Positions 43,428 through 57,923 of a DNA stretch of 64,000 bases are shown in pieces. The first letter of the stretch is position 1. The number at the start of each line of letters is the position of its first letter. Both the position numbers and the translations under genes were made by a program. The notes under the pieces were generated by a model. It had not been told where the DNA came from and did not search any database. It saw only the letters and a list, made by a program, of their open reading frames with translations. This stretch comes from Fusarium oxysporum f. sp. lycopersici 4287 (Eukaryota; Ascomycota; Sordariomycetes; Hypocreales; Nectriaceae): positions 3,030,366 to 3,094,365 of the forward strand of contig NC_030994.1 of the NCBI RefSeq assembly GCF_000149955.1, read 5' to 3'.

Positions 43428-43683
43428 GCAGATACAACACCACGCCGATGACGCATAGGAAACTTCATGAATTTTTATTGTGCTTTGAGAATCAAGGTAT
43501 CGCTAGATTATAAAACATGGAATAGATAATGTAATCTATTTAATGCTTACAAGTGACTATGGGTTGCTCTGCCTTGAGCCTAGTGTTGAGACTCAGTTGG
43601 ATGGCGTGGTGCTGGGTTCTTTCACCATACACTTCAGAAACATCGTTCACTGATCTATGAGGCTACAGTTGTGGAATACTGAT

Positions 43684-45313
43684 CTATACAACTGTAATGT
43701 CTAGATACTTCACCCTGATTTGGTCATTGCCGGTAGCAAATACACCAATGACAGGCCCCACAAAGTCATGCCCAGTCATATCTAAGGAGTCTAGCGTGCC
43801 CATCTCTCGCCTCGTCCCGTCCTCCCCAAGCGAATACCAAAAGACAAGATCTAGCTCCGTATAGTCTATCCCAAATACAATACTATTGTCCTTCGCTACT
43901 GCACCGACGTTGACAGATAATGTTCGTTCGATGGACCGGGCCTTATTGACAAGCTCAAAGACAATATTCTCGGGGCTGACATCAAGAAAGACGCGAGCAT
44001 ATCGGTGCTCATCTTTATAATAGCATAGACCTGTCCTGAGTCGAGAGTCCTCTATGATGGAGCTGTCTAGGGCCTCGAGTGTTGCGGAAGACGTGCCATG
44101 AAGGCTCCTTTGGCGCTTTCCAATGAATGTCACCGGCTCGTCGTCCTGGTTCAAGTCCGCTTTGCTGGATGTCAGAGTGACGCCTTTTCCATCATGCTTA
44201 TAGCTTCCGGGCACGGGGTCGCGGATCTGAAGATAGGCGACATCTGGACTTCCGAACTTTCTCGGGATAGAAAAATTGGAAGACAATGAGCTCTCGTGTA
44301 TTGGAAGTGGCACATCGACCTGAACGCCGTCGATCACGGGGAATTCCCCCTCGCTCCACGAGGCCGTAGTAAGAACAGACTCGCGTCCCATGATAAAACG
44401 CCCATTATTCTTGCGTACACCGAGACATGCAAAATACCACTGTCCCGAAGGATGCTGGAACAGGTCTCCGTGGCCAGTGTACTGGATATACCCATTAGGG
44501 TCCGCTTTTGGTAGCACCGGATTAGCTGGGTTGACCTCATACGGACCCCAGATATCCCTCGACCGAGCCATAATGACATGGTGGTCGGCAAAACAGCCAC
44601 CCTCAGCGATGAGAAGATAGTACCATCCATCCTTCTTATACATGTGCGGGCCCTCTGGGTAAACCTTTGTGACACCTTCCCAGAGCAGCCTCCTCTCAGA
44701 GAGGTCTTTTCCCGTCCTGACGTCGATTTCGAACTGCCAGATCTGTGATGCAGGAGCTGGAGATCGAGCGCCTATGAGATACGCGCGGTCGTCGTCATCC
44801 CAGAACAAGCTAGTATCGATTCCATAAAAGTCATAAAAGACCGGATCGCTCCATTCATCAGCCCAAATATTAGTGGTTGATAAGATGAAGTTTTCACACC
44901 CTGTTTCTCCAGGCAGAAGATCCTTGTGAGCAATATTGGTGCAGACGATGTAAAAGGTGCCCTTGTGGTATCTGATCGAGGGAGCCATAAGCCCTCCCTG
45001 CGCAGCAATTTTAACGCCATCCTCATCAGGGCCGACCAATTTAGTCATCGAGCGCTGGAGGGACATCAAGCCCGTTCGATTTAATGCATTGCCTGGATGC
45101 AGAGGTAAGCATGATAGTGGTTATGGCGGAGATGCAAGGGCAAAAGGGCATACCAATATGGCTCCATTCCTTCAAGTCTCTAGACGCATAAACTGGTAGA
45201 CCAGGGAACATGTGAAAGCTGGAGTTGACAAGAAAGTATGTTCCATCCACGTAGATAACGGAAGGGTCAGGGGCGAACCCGGGAATAATGGGGTTGACTT
45301 TAACACGCTCCAT
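43684..45313 (-). CDS. second GH43 glycoside hydrolase, intracellular
   Basis: Two exons (45313-45154 and 45092-43684) give about 522 residues. Catalytic segments are NPIIPGFAPDPSVIYVDG, FYGIDTSLFWDDDDRA and YPEGPHMYKK. The end carries the same sandwich-like domain (FIGKRQRSLHGTSS). There is no signal peptide. It is a diverged paralogue of the GH43 at 38362-40039: order of motifs, length and intron position (after the codons for WSHI/WTHI, before GNAL) agree, while overall residues differ widely. It converges on the GH3 gene with a gap of only about 256 bp. Confidence 0.93.
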
Positions 45314-46305
45314 TATCGGCGATTCTTGGCTCGACGAGATTCATCACCACTCAAGTACGATACAGGCTTATTATACCTCTATGGGACTTTCCAAGCGCCA
45401 TCACCTAGCTTCAAGCTCAATCCCAGGGTTTCGAACCATCACCCGGTAAGTCGCGTGATCTTGTTAGACCACAAGTTCCCTTCTCGGGGAAATCGTCATG
45501 GAGTTCGGTATCGTTGCGGGGTCGTTTGTTGGACTGTCTCGGTGATATTGAGGGGCACGAATCGTCCGAGCCACTTTCTTGCGCGTTAGCCTCTCGGGAA
45601 AATGTCTTGACCGCTCTGTATTAGCGTGATTACCTCTAGTGTGACAGTCACTGAAGGCCTTGGCTCCGCACGAGTCAGTGGCTCATTGCTGGCCTGAAGC
45701 GGCTACTCTGTCCTGTTTTGACATTCCCATGGTTCGCAGCATCAAAACGGGCGCTGCATTTACCGCGGCATAGCTTATCGCCAAAGGTTCGCCCTTCAAG
45801 TTCTATAAACCCCTGAGCCTCTAGAAAGGTGCCGCCTAGCTCTATCAACTAAACCCCGGATCGACGCTCAAGCAACAATGCAGGCAATGGCTTGCAGGGC
45901 CGTGTTCAATTCGCATTATATTCTGATGTTACATCACGTTGCTACCATTGATTAGAATGAACTTAAAAACGTGAAGGAGGTCACTGTCTCGGGTATTGGA
46001 CAGCTCTACCTCTTGGCTCTCCTCTTTGTGCAAAGGAACAGAGCGCCTTACCAGGATATGTAAGGTTACAAAACTTTTTATCGCGAGGCTAGCAAGAGTG
46101 AAATTCCTGTATTTAATTCATGAACTATGCGGAAGCTAGTATTGCATCACCAGACCAAAGCAACCTCCGAAGTCGAGTCCCCCTTCAGTCTGACACATTT
46201 GGATTATTGTTAATTCTGCGGTTGATATGAGGACCCACTGAAGTTTTGTTCCAACACTACCGGGCCTCTTACCGGCTTAAATTGACCATCCCACAAAGCA
46301 CAACA
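45314..46305. other. intergenic upstream of the second GH43
   Basis: Nearly 1 kb. It contains the GH43 promoter and the 3' side of the sugar porter. A tRNA-like internal promoter box (minus strand, near 45427-45437) is present, but no tRNA fold. No gene was recognised. Confidence 0.45.
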
Positions 46306-48061
46306 CTACAGTTCCTTGTCATCTGATGTGACTCTGCTCTTGTGATCGACCTCAGGAATGCCTTCAGCCTTGATATCGAGGGTTCTGTCGAGCACTTGTC
46401 TACCATCAAAGATCTGGGCGACCTCTTCGAGGGCCAACCCCCGAGTTTCAGGGTAAGTGAAGTAGATGATGCTGAGCCACAGAACCTGAGCGACAACAAA
46501 GACGATATAGTACTTCCACCTCAGGGCCTTCAATGCGACCGGGTTAACAAATCCGTTGAAGAGACCGCTGCAAATCTGTGCCAAGTTGAAGATGCTGAGA
46601 CCCTTGGAGCGAAGCGTATATGGCAGTACCTCGAGAAGGTAGGCGATAGGTAGAGGCGACATGGCAATATTGTAGAAGGTGAAGAAGACGAAAATCAGAA
46701 CGACGATTCCGATGCCGAACCCCTTGTGGGTGCCATTCTCCACCTGGTTTCGCGCCGCCAAGATGGTCCAAACAGTAAAGGTAGATAACATGCCAATAGT
46801 GGACGTTAGTAGAAGGGGCCGCCTGCCAATTCGGTCGATAAGCGTAGCAGAACTACAGGCAATGATGAAATTGTAGATCTGAAGACCTCCATTAATGAGG
46901 TTCTGCGTTTCGCCATCGGTGATGCCGATATCTGATAGGACGAGAGCGAGATAGGGACCGATAAGCTGGTTACCGCACCACTGGATGATGAAGCCTAGGG
47001 AAGCAACAACAACTAGACGATGGCGGTTTCCCTCTGTGAGCAGGGCACGGGTTAGCATCGCAATACCTCGTAGTTTGGGAACATGTCAGGGCATGTATAC
47101 AAGGCTTACTGGTTTTGAAGAACTGGAGGTACGAGACAGACTCGACAGAGCGTTCAAACTCGATGGCACTAGTAATTTCGGCGATCTGAAGGCGCACAAG
47201 CTCAGTCGGCTCGTCGGTGCCGCTGTGATGCTTGCTGAGGACTTTGGTCGCCTCTGCCGCACGACCATTCGCAACCAGCCATCTAGGGCTTTCAGGGAGG
47301 AAGTAGACAAAGATAACCTGGAATATGGAAACTAGTGCCTGGAGGAGCGAAGGAATTCTCCAACTCCAGTTGCTATTCATGTGAAAGGTACCGTACGTGG
47401 CCCAGGCAGCGACAATAGCGCCAGTATACTGCGTACATGACTGATTAGATGGTGAGTTCGCAAGGTCAGGAAGGTATTCTGCTTACCCAGGTGGTGTTGT
47501 AGATGCCGGTGATGATAGGCCGATGGGTCGGGTATGCCAGTTCTCCAAGAAGTGGAGGAGCAGCGCATGAGATAAACATTCCACCAAGGCCAATGAAAAA
47601 GCGCCCAGCTAAGAACATGGCCATGTTGGTGGCACATCCTTGCAGAATTGCAGCGCCAATGATGATGCAGGACCCAAGAAAGATTGGGTGGCGTCGCCCG
47701 TACTTGTCGGCCATCCAAGGGGCGACAGGCAAAGCAACCACGCCACCGATGGTTTGGATATTGACCAAAAGGCCAAGAACACCACCAGAGGGATAGTCAA
47801 ATTCTAAAAGGCAAAACAGAGTGAGTCACAGTACCAAGAGGATGAGGCTTGAGGTTCTGTAAACTTACCAGATTTCCAATGGTCAAGGGTCTGCATTCCA
47901 TTGAGCACACTGCCATCATATCCGCCTATATAGGCCGACATGAATGGGACCGCAAGCATGAGGTTCAGCCTCACCAGATGCGGCACATTCCACCATGACT
48001 CTTTGGTGCAGAGGTCGTGAACCCGCACTTCATCATGCCCGCCATTCTCGTTGGTTCCCAT
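46306..48061 (-). CDS. MFS sugar porter
   Basis: Four exons (48061-47869, 47803-47487, 47428-47110, 47066-46306) give about 530 residues. Sugar-porter signatures are all present: GGYDGSVLNG in helix 1, DKYGRRHPIFLG between helices 2 and 3, GRFFIGLGGMF, PESPRWLVANGR after helix 6, LIDRIGRRPLLL, and YPETRGLALEEV after helix 12. The sequence resembles the fungal lactose permease-like/cellodextrin group. The ATG at 48061 is the first with a sensible context. Its place between glycosidase genes and a regulator suggests uptake of the oligosaccharide cut by the neighbouring enzymes. Confidence 0.93.
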
Positions 48062-49463
48062 AATGGAATTAGACAAGCTAGTATGTTCGAAGTGTTGAGG
48101 GAAAACAGTAAGAAGTGGGGGAGATAATACTAAACGAACTTTGGCCGTTAACTTGATATTCTGGGGATCGAGAGATGATAGATAGAGGTTATATACAACA
48201 GGAGAGAGCCAACAGTCTAGTCTCTATTGATGAATAGCTAGTGCAGAATGGATCAAGGCTTCTTTACCCCACACATCACCCCATGGGGCACGAGACTAGT
48301 GGCACCAGCGATGGGGTTGGAGTGCTAGCCTCTACCAACCTTAACTAAAATATTTCCGGAGGTTGGGCTAATCGCCGTCGAGGCCCTAGAGCTATCGGTG
48401 ATGTGTCCCACTGGTGAAAAAGCTTCTACGAGCTAGACTCTGAAAGCCTTGACGGCTATACAACTAATCGACATGCCTCCAGAACTGCACTTCTTAGATA
48501 CGAGTTTTGGAACAACCGACAGCATGTGCACAGAGCCACTTGTGTGGGTAGTTGGTATGCTGCCTAAAGTGTGTTTTTGATAGTGTATTTTGAATTAATA
48601 GACCTGAAGCTATTGCTTACATCGCGCCCCTTGCCTTGTACACAGAGCCAGTGATATTGTCGTTCGATTTGGCCGTGAGCCTGTCGCTTGTCAGTCGATT
48701 GGATGTAGTTCGGAAGAACTCGTAGTGTGAAAGTTTGACTGGGGAACGCCGCTAAGTTGACACTGGCCAGCTGTGTCGCCTAATGGATAAATACTGTATT
48801 TGCCCGAGTAGAGGCCCACAGCCTGTTTAAATTCCACCGAGTACGACAAGGTAGTGCGGAATCATGACACGGACCAGCGATAAAATATAATAATACTAGT
48901 TTAGTCAATTTGACATCGATATTTACTAGCCTTGGCACCGGAAAGGGTAATTCAAGCATCGGATTTTGTCGACTGGACTGTTATGGGCTGAGATGGAATA
49001 TCCCGCCCTTTTGGCTAAATTGGAAACAGATGGGGGATCATCGGTATAATGGTAGCTCGAAAACTCATCATCCTCGAGTCGTCAACTTAGTCAACTTAGG
49101 TATTCCATTCGGAGACCCCTGTCAAGACTTCACCAACCGCAAATGAGAATAGCACCTCACTTCATACACTGTTTCTGTTCCTAATCATATTCATACTGAT
49201 CACTTGAGCGAGAGCTCATAGACCGTCATTCTTCTAGTTTCGTCAAGGTGACGACAGAAATGGAGATGTCACATTCCTCGACTACAGCTATGTACAAATC
49301 AAGAAGGCTAATTATCATATTAAACCACCGACGCCATCAGAAGCCTTTGAATTTAGCCGAACAAGCAGGTTGACTGAACGCTGCACGCACTGGCTTGCCC
49401 GGGACATAACAACTTCCTCATCGTAATTATGTGCAAGTTCGAGCAGTAGACTGCCAACACGTC
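48062..49463. other. intergenic upstream of the sugar porter
   Basis: About 1.4 kb without a recognisable gene or repeat. It includes the porter's promoter (a divergent or long regulatory region) and the 3' region of the Zn2Cys6 gene. Confidence 0.45.
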
Positions 49464-51229
49464 TTATCTTTTCTGCCTATTCCATCCAGTAAGCTTGTGT
49501 GAATACGCAGGGCACGATCTCTCGTTGTCACTTACGCATTGTTCCCCCTCAGCTTGGAGATGAAGGAATGGGATGGTTTCAAGGACGTTGAAGAAATCTT
49601 GAGCCAGCTCTATTATTCTCATGGCCAGGGAAAGAGGCGCTGCGCTTAGGCCCACAATCTGGGTCATGTTGCATGAGATAGCAGAGTTTAGCACAAAGAG
49701 CTTGATCGAGTGGAGTGAAATCAGATAACTGGTCTTTTGTCTCTGTAGAACGTCATCTAGACCTTTGTCTATCTCTCGACAGTCGGTGTCGGGTGACAAT
49801 GCAGCTGGTGACAGATCCCAGCCTGGGAAACAGTTTGTTAGTGTGATTACCTCGAAGTATGCGTTTGATAGATCAGCCATGTCTTCTTCGTAAAGCTCCG
49901 TGAATTTATCTGTATGCCCGATGGATCTTGACTCCATCCCTCGAATGACTCGTGCAGCCATGGCCCATAGACGACGTATGATATGGAAACCCTCCAACAG
50001 ACGGCCTTCTATCTCGGCACCATCGAGTTCTGGACCATATTCAAAGAGCGTCACTGGGCTTGGTGAACTTGGATTAAGACTTAGCTGGGTGTCGAACAAA
50101 GTCTCATGGATGGAAACGGGACGGCCTCCCATTACCAAGACGGTCTTGTCGCACACGTATAACTGCCAGAATGCGTTTCGGAGGATCTGCTGCTCGATCG
50201 GGTCTCTTCCCTCAAGAGAGGCCTCGCAGTAGAGACGCATTCTCATGGCAATTAGACCCGCTTCGTTCAAGATATGAAAGGCCACACCGTTGGTGCCTGT
50301 AGAGGTTTGTATAGCCGACGACAAGAACATGCGGATGGTGAGCGACGACGACTCAGGGTGCTCGAGATCGTAGTCGTGGTAGAGATGAAGTAGCTCTCGC
50401 GTTGTTTTGACGAATAGTGGCGCTGTGAGATGCTTAGTGGGCAACAGAGACTCTGGAACAGCATAGGACACAGCCGCACACAGGGCTAGGAGAAGTGTCA
50501 GACTCCTGAGCTTCTCTATGGCACCATACTCATTTTCAGATGACAGGCAGGTCAGTGCCCGTCTGTAAATGTCGAGGGCATCTTCACAAGGCGAGTGTTG
50601 TTCTACCTCGAAGAATCGACCGACTGTTGCTCGCAGTGAGGCTTCATGGCAAAGAGGGACAGACCCGAACACATAGCGAGTATATAGGAAGATGCACCGA
50701 TGAGCAATGGATGCTGAGGATTCACCTGAGGCAGAGTTTTGCAGCTCTGTCAGGAGGTCAAGATAAATTCTGACAGCAGCTTCAGTCTGACTCTCCGACA
50801 ATGATTCTGGTCTCAACCCTTGGCTGCTGCTGATACTGCTGTGCTGGGCCTGGCTCACAGCTGTAGCTGTGGCTGGTTGTAGGCAGGTCGCTGGAGAGGA
50901 GAGGGGTGAATCGTCGAGGATCTCGGATGGATAGGTGGCTGGTGATATTGGGGTTGGGGTATCGTCTGAGATACTGCCACAGTACCGAACAGGTTTGGGA
51001 CCTCTTTTCCTCGGAGGGGCATACTGGCAAGCGGCCCCTGCGGTTCGACAATTGCTGCAAGTCGGAAATCCATCACACTGCGTTGTTACCGTATCAGCAA
51101 CAAGGCTCTTTGACTAGCTAGCCAAGAAAGAAAGAGATTCGCAAATTACGGAACCTCGTCATCACGAACCTTGACCTTGCGGCGGCGACATAGCTTGCAA
51201 GCCCGCCTCGGGCCTGAAGAAGATGCCAT
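49464..51229 (-). CDS. Zn2Cys6 transcription factor of the glycosidase cluster
   Basis: The first exon (51229-51170) encodes MASSSGPRRACKLCRRRKVK. An intron (51169-51078) splits the zinc cluster, and exon two resumes with CDGFPTCSNCRTAGAAC, completing the six-cysteine pattern. A basic linker (PPRKRGPKPVR) and a Ser/Pro-rich region follow, then the fungal transcription-factor domain with FHILNEAGLIAMRMRLYCEA and LRNAFWQLYVCDKTVLVMGG. About 557 residues. It lies between the sugar porter and the GH1 gene and diverges from the latter, so it is the natural candidate for the cluster's activator. Confidence 0.9.
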
Positions 51230-53273
<2,044 letters not shown>

Positions 53274-54028
53274 TGTCCATTTCAATGACTTCGGATCCTC
53301 TTTGTTTCTGTTACTAAAGAAAAGTCAACCCTTGTGCATGCCAATTCAGGGTGCTTCTATGTTCCTAATACGTCGTGACCTTTCTGATGGGAAAACAATA
53401 AGATCAAACTATTTACTGTCCTCATTACACTCTGAATTATAAGATTGATTCTGCTTGCATGCAGAGCTGCTCACTTCATACCTCTGTAGCGGGGACCTTG
53501 TCGCATGTCGCGAGTTAAGATTCGAGCGAGCGGATCACAGAAGACGCCGCATACGTCGAGAATCATCCTTTCAACCAATCATCAATGTAGAGTGCCAGAA
53601 CGAACATCTCCAACATAGTGGATCAGCTAGAACACGCTGTACCGAAAGGGATTAGTGCAGATAGGCAATTGGAAAGTTAAACGATACTAAACGGAGTTAA
53701 ACGATACTAAACGGAGTTAAACGAGGCTAAACGAGGCTAAACGAGGTACAGGCTAAGAGAATAAACATGAGTGGTGATTCTTCCACGAGCCGTACCCACC
53801 AACCCCTGGTTAGTTGATTCGCTAAGGTCCTATTTGCCACCTAACTACTGGAAGCTGGCCTAACAACACGATTTTTCTGTCTTCTCTTCGTTCCATCTAT
53901 CACCTTCTCACCCCAATTTGTCGTTCTTCATCGTATATCGTTCAACGTTCCAGGAGCCCCGCTTACGGTTCTGGTTGCTTACCGATCAGCTAGACCCTTT
54001 TGGCATTTCATGCATCAGGTTGTCAATC
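53274..54028. promoter_or_regulatory. upstream region of the Upc2-like gene with sterol-element-like repeats
   Basis: Within this 755-bp gap lies a tandem cluster of TAAACGA/TAAACGG words (see next entry). There is also an exact TCGTATA at 53931-53937, the core sterol regulatory element of yeast Upc2. Part of this region (from about 53645) has a RIP-mutated copy at 36840. Confidence 0.6.
53676..53747 (+). repeat. short tandem repeats built on TAAACG
   Basis: Two adjacent copies of GTTAAACGATACTAAACGGA are followed by GTTAAACGAGG and two CTAAACGAGG units: seven TAAACG words in 72 bp, five of them TAAACGA (TCGTTTA on the other strand). The mutated copy at 36.87 kb shows only one 20-bp unit, so unit number differs between copies. 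Confidence 0.85.
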
Positions 54029-55366
54029 ATGGGGACGTCATCAAGACCTCGGATGCGGAGGCCACACTTCAAGTCCAAGAATGGCTGTCTCAACTGCAGA
54101 AAACGCCGAGTTAAGGTATGTCAGTCTACGTATCCTTTTACCCCATCCCGACCAAAGCTGAAACAAGGATTTACCCGTTCTCAGTGTAGCGAGGAACACC
54201 CGACATGCCGGTCATGCGCGAGCCGTAGGACCGTTTGTGAATACCCAAAAGGAGTAGTAGAATCTTCCACAACATCAGTGTCTGTACCGCCGCTATGGAA
54301 TTCTGTAGAATCACCACCGATAGTATCGCCATTCCCTTCTGATACCTCAGTATCAACAAGAACGTCGGCCTCGGCCATCATTCCGCTCCAGAGTCCTGGT
54401 CATACAACGACTCAGGCATTGGAGTTGAACCAATTACATTTGCTTCACCACTGGACGGTCTCTACAAGTGTTGACCTTTGCAGATGTCCCAAGACACTGT
54501 ACATATGGCAGGAAGCCCTTCCTGAAATTGGTTTCCGACATCCATTCGTTTTGCATGCTTTGCTAGGCCTCGCCGCTTTGCACATTGCCTACCAATCTCC
54601 AACCGAGCGAACGCGAAGTTGGCTAGTTGGCATGCATCATCATAACGAGGCCTTGACCGGATTCCAGAAAGAGATTGCTATCGTCACCGCAGAGAACAGC
54701 GAAGCGTTATTTACATGGTCTATATGCAACGCTCTGTATGTCTTTGCTACATCGAATCCACTTCGCCAGACTATAGAGGGAAACCCTAGCTCGTCGATAT
54801 CGGTACAGAAGGAGAAGGTCTTGGGTACAGAATGGATTCCCATGATCCGCGGTATGCAAGCTGTGCTTGAGCCTACCCATAATTACATCCGTTCTGGGAG
54901 AATGAAGGACATAATGAGTGTGGGTAATTGGTATGAGCTTGACCCGGATCAAGATAGCCAGGGCCCTGAAGACGCCTACTTCTGTCGCGCCCGTGAGTCT
55001 TGGAGTAACTCCGATTGTGCCGAAGTCTATGAAGAGGCGCTTCAAGTTCTCCGGAAATGTCGGCTTTACTCGTCGCAGTTCCGCGAAATGGACTCTGAGA
55101 CGAGAAGCAACTGGGGATATAACAAAGAGTGGTCTGCCCCCCTGATGTTTATTCATTTTGCACCCGACTCCTATTTCTCACTCCTGCGGCAGAGACAACC
55201 GTCAGCTTTGATCCTGTTTTCCCTGTTTGGAGCACTCCTGCATAAGATAAGAAATTACTGGTTCTTGGAAGGCTGGGGCAAAGCAATAGTGGAGGTAATA
55301 GCAGATATCTTGGGGAGTTACTGGAAAGAATGGTTGCTATGGCCTTTACAGGTTATTCAAGAATGA
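54029..55366 (+). CDS. Zn2Cys6 transcription factor, Upc2/Ecm22-like
   Basis: Two exons with an intron at 54116-54184 that splits the zinc cluster (GCLNCRKRRVK, then CSEEHPTCRSCASRRTVC). RRPHFKSKNGC before the cluster is typical of the sterol uptake control branch. The C-terminal half contains LNQLHLLHHWTVST and FVLHALLGLAALHIAY, then ALTGFQKEIAIVTAENSEAL and WSICNALYVFA, as in Upc2-like ligand-sensing domains. About 423 residues; the usual C-terminal segment is a little different or shortened (ends LWPLQVIQE). It should bind TCGTATA-like elements; whether it controls sterol or other genes here is unknown. Confidence 0.85.
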   Translation: MGTSSRPRMRRPHFKSKNGCLNCRKRRVKVCQSTYPFTPSRPKLKQGFTRSQCSEEHPTCRSCASRRTVCEYPKGVVESSTTSVSVPPLWNSVESPPIVSPFPSDTSVSTRTSASAIIPLQSPGHTTTQALELNQLHLLHHWTVSTSVDLCRCPKTLYIWQEALPEIGFRHPFVLHALLGLAALHIAYQSPTERTRSWLVGMHHHNEALTGFQKEIAIVTAENSEALFTWSICNALYVFATSNPLRQTIEGNPSSSISVQKEKVLGTEWIPMIRGMQAVLEPTHNYIRSGRMKDIMSVGNWYELDPDQDSQGPEDAYFCRARESWSNSDCAEVYEEALQVLRKCRLYSSQFREMDSETRSNWGYNKEWSAPLMFIHFAPDSYFSLLRQRQPSALILFSLFGALLHKIRNYWFLEGWGKAIVEVIADILGSYWKEWLLWPLQVIQE

Positions 55367-55930
55367 CAATTAATCGGTCTGGTCATAATGATACACATGG
55401 CTGGCAGCCCAATGGCCGAGATATATTTAAAGCGTTTTAACCTCGTGATCACTCAGTCATAGGAGAGGGCCGCTGTTATTCGAAAGATGAAATGCCCCTC
55501 CACTTGTTGTCGCCTTGCGATCATTTCACTTTTCAGGAGCAGAAGCTCGTTGAATGATCGACTTACTTCTCTCAGGTCGTTGCCGCAATGCGTCAGAAGC
55601 TAGTGAATTGAGATAAGAGCAGCCTACATGACATTAGAAAAATTTAGAGGTCACAGTGTTTGACGGTTTAACGAGAGAGAAGCCACTATGAGGCACATCA
55701 TCGACTTATAGGGGTTGGTGGCTGCTTCTGATGTGCTATCCCCTAACTGGTGGCGTAGGGTAATTGAGTTAAGTTTGGCTTGAAGGGATCTTGATGGTTG
55801 TCCTAGGATTGGAGTAACAGAGACGTTGCACGGCAGCGCAGCTTACTTCAGCATAGCTTGAGTAATCGGTTTTCGATTGACAGTATATACTAATCTGTTT
55901 TCATTTACACCGTGTCAAGACCGAAGTCTA
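55367..55930. other. intergenic between convergent genes
   Basis: About 560 bp. No further gene, repeat or RNA was recognised. Confidence 0.45.
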
Positions 55931-57923
55931 TCACTTCTCCATAAGATTCTTCCTTGCAGTCCACATACGCGCTCGTTTACCGAAGATGTACATTGGTATC
56001 GAGAACAAACAAACAATAAGCTGAATGATCCCAATCCACATGAAAACTCTTTTCGGTCCATCCTTGTCAAGCCAGTGAGACACAAAAAGACTAAATACAA
56101 GCCCATGTGCAATGTTCTTGGTGAAATTGAGTGTGACAAGGGCTTCGCCAGCGTATTGGCGGTAGCTATCGACGCAGAAGGTGATGGATGTTGTGGAACC
56201 TAACGAGCAGCCGAATGAAATAATGCCGAAGAAGATTGTTGGTACAATCCATTCGTCGTGGACCTCGGCGGACCATCCAAAACCTATCAATCCCATGCAT
56301 GTTGTAATCAAGATAGGGAGGGCCATGATGAGTCTGAATTCGGGCTCGTACAGACCTCCGTTTCGACGAGCCATAGAGCGCACCAAGATATCGCTGATCT
56401 TACCAGCGACGCCTGTACCGAGAACAGCTCCGATAAAGGGAGCGAGGTATACAAGACCGGTTTGGATGGCTGTGAAGTTGTACCTATGAGGGTCTCGATA
56501 GATCATCGCCATCGTCTCGGCCAGAACGATCAGCCAGCCTATGGAGCATGAGTACATGATCGCTGACCAGAGGACAGCAGGATAGACGAGGAGAATGAAT
56601 GGTCGTATCATAACTTTGAACCAGTTATCGTTGTTGAGACGGCCGTTGAAGACCTTCATGTGCTGGATAAATGATTGCGCGGGCTTTTGGCGGAGGTCTT
56701 GTGTGTAGTTGCTGGGGACGGGATAGGTAGGAGAGGCCGTTTCGGGGTCTGGTTGTTTAGCTGAGCCAGAAGGTTCGCCGTTCTTTTCATTCTCTGTTGG
56801 CGAGGGCGAAGCTCCCTCTGAAGAGATCTTGTACTGATCCTCTGGGTCTGCAGAAAAGCCAACATACTTGTGGTTCTCGTTCGTGGAGCGAATCAGAGCC
56901 TTTTCATCAGACTTGTTGCCCTCTGCCATGGCTGACAATAATTGCTCTCCTCTGCGAGAGGACATGCGTCGAAGAAGACTAGGCTTGTGAGATGGCTTTC
57001 GCGATGGAGTTCTATCCCAAAATGTCTCTGGGACAAACAGAAACAAGAGGCAGAAGGCGAAAGCAACAACCATGGCCATGATGCTTTGAACAGTCAGTAG
57101 TACTTCAATGCAAAACGGTGAGGCTTGGCTTACAAGAACGCCCACCTCCATCCAAGCTTTCCAATAATGGCAGCTCCGGCCAGCGGGATCAAATTCTTTC
57201 CACCAAGGAGTAAAAGTGTATAAATACCAATCCGATAAGCCCTCTCATGAAGGAAGAAAATCTCTGCAATAGTGGCAGAAGGTAGACATTCTACCGGACT
57301 TATTGAAATACCCTGGAAAACACGCGCGACCAACAATGACTCGAAGCTAGGGGAAAGGCCAGACCAAAGGGCAGTGCCGATAAAAATGATGGCGCCAGCA
57401 AGGTAGATCGGTCTCTTACCGTAGAGAATAGCAGTAGGAGATGCGATAACGGCTCCAATGCCGAGACCAGTCATGCAAAGACCCGTCGTCAAGGCAACTT
57501 TCTCAACTGACACATTGAACTCTTCCGCAACGTCTGTGAAACCAGCGGCGATAAGGGGGGTGATGCCACCGCCGATCATGCAGTAGAAGCCCAGTGACAA
57601 TAGCGCTGCATCACGACGCCAGCTAGGCCAATTCAGAGGATCGTTGGCTGAATCATCAGGTTGGGGGTCTAGAATGATTATGCCGTCGTCGGTTCTCTTT
57701 TTACTTGCCACGGCTGGTCTTGGTGTTTGGGGTTCTACGGCGAAGCCAGCGGGGATGGAAGAGTGGGATGTGCGAGCGTGGATGTTGCGCAGACCGAGAG
57801 GCTCGTTACGGTCTTCTGCGAGGAGTAAAACGGATCCTAGATGGGGTAAGATACTTTCGGATATCAACGGCGGGAAAACTGACCGGGTACTTCGACGGTT
57901 TCTCTGTCATTGAGAATGCCCAT
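55931..57923 (-). CDS. MFS transporter, drug/polyamine (DHA1, Hol1-like) type
   Basis: Three exons (57923-57884, 57836 to about 57134, about 57083 to 55931) give about 630 residues. The start MGILNDRETVEVPG and NEPLGLRNIHARTSHSSIP, then DPLNWPSWRRDA, are typical of this fungal group. The N-terminal half shows CMTGLGIGAVIASPTAILYGKRPIYLAG and ARVFQGISISPVE. A long Ser/Pro/Glu-rich cytoplasmic loop separates the halves (about residues 270-370). The second half ends MYIFGKRARMWTARKN. It likely exports or imports small cationic or drug-like molecules. It stands alone between intergenic regions. Confidence 0.88.

Noticed and set aside
45419..45478. tRNA-like sequence on the minus strand with GGTTCGAAACC and an A-box-like TGGTCTAACAAG
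   Set aside because: The T stem and acceptor stem do not pair and the anticodon arm has an oversized loop. At best it is a tRNA or SINE relic.
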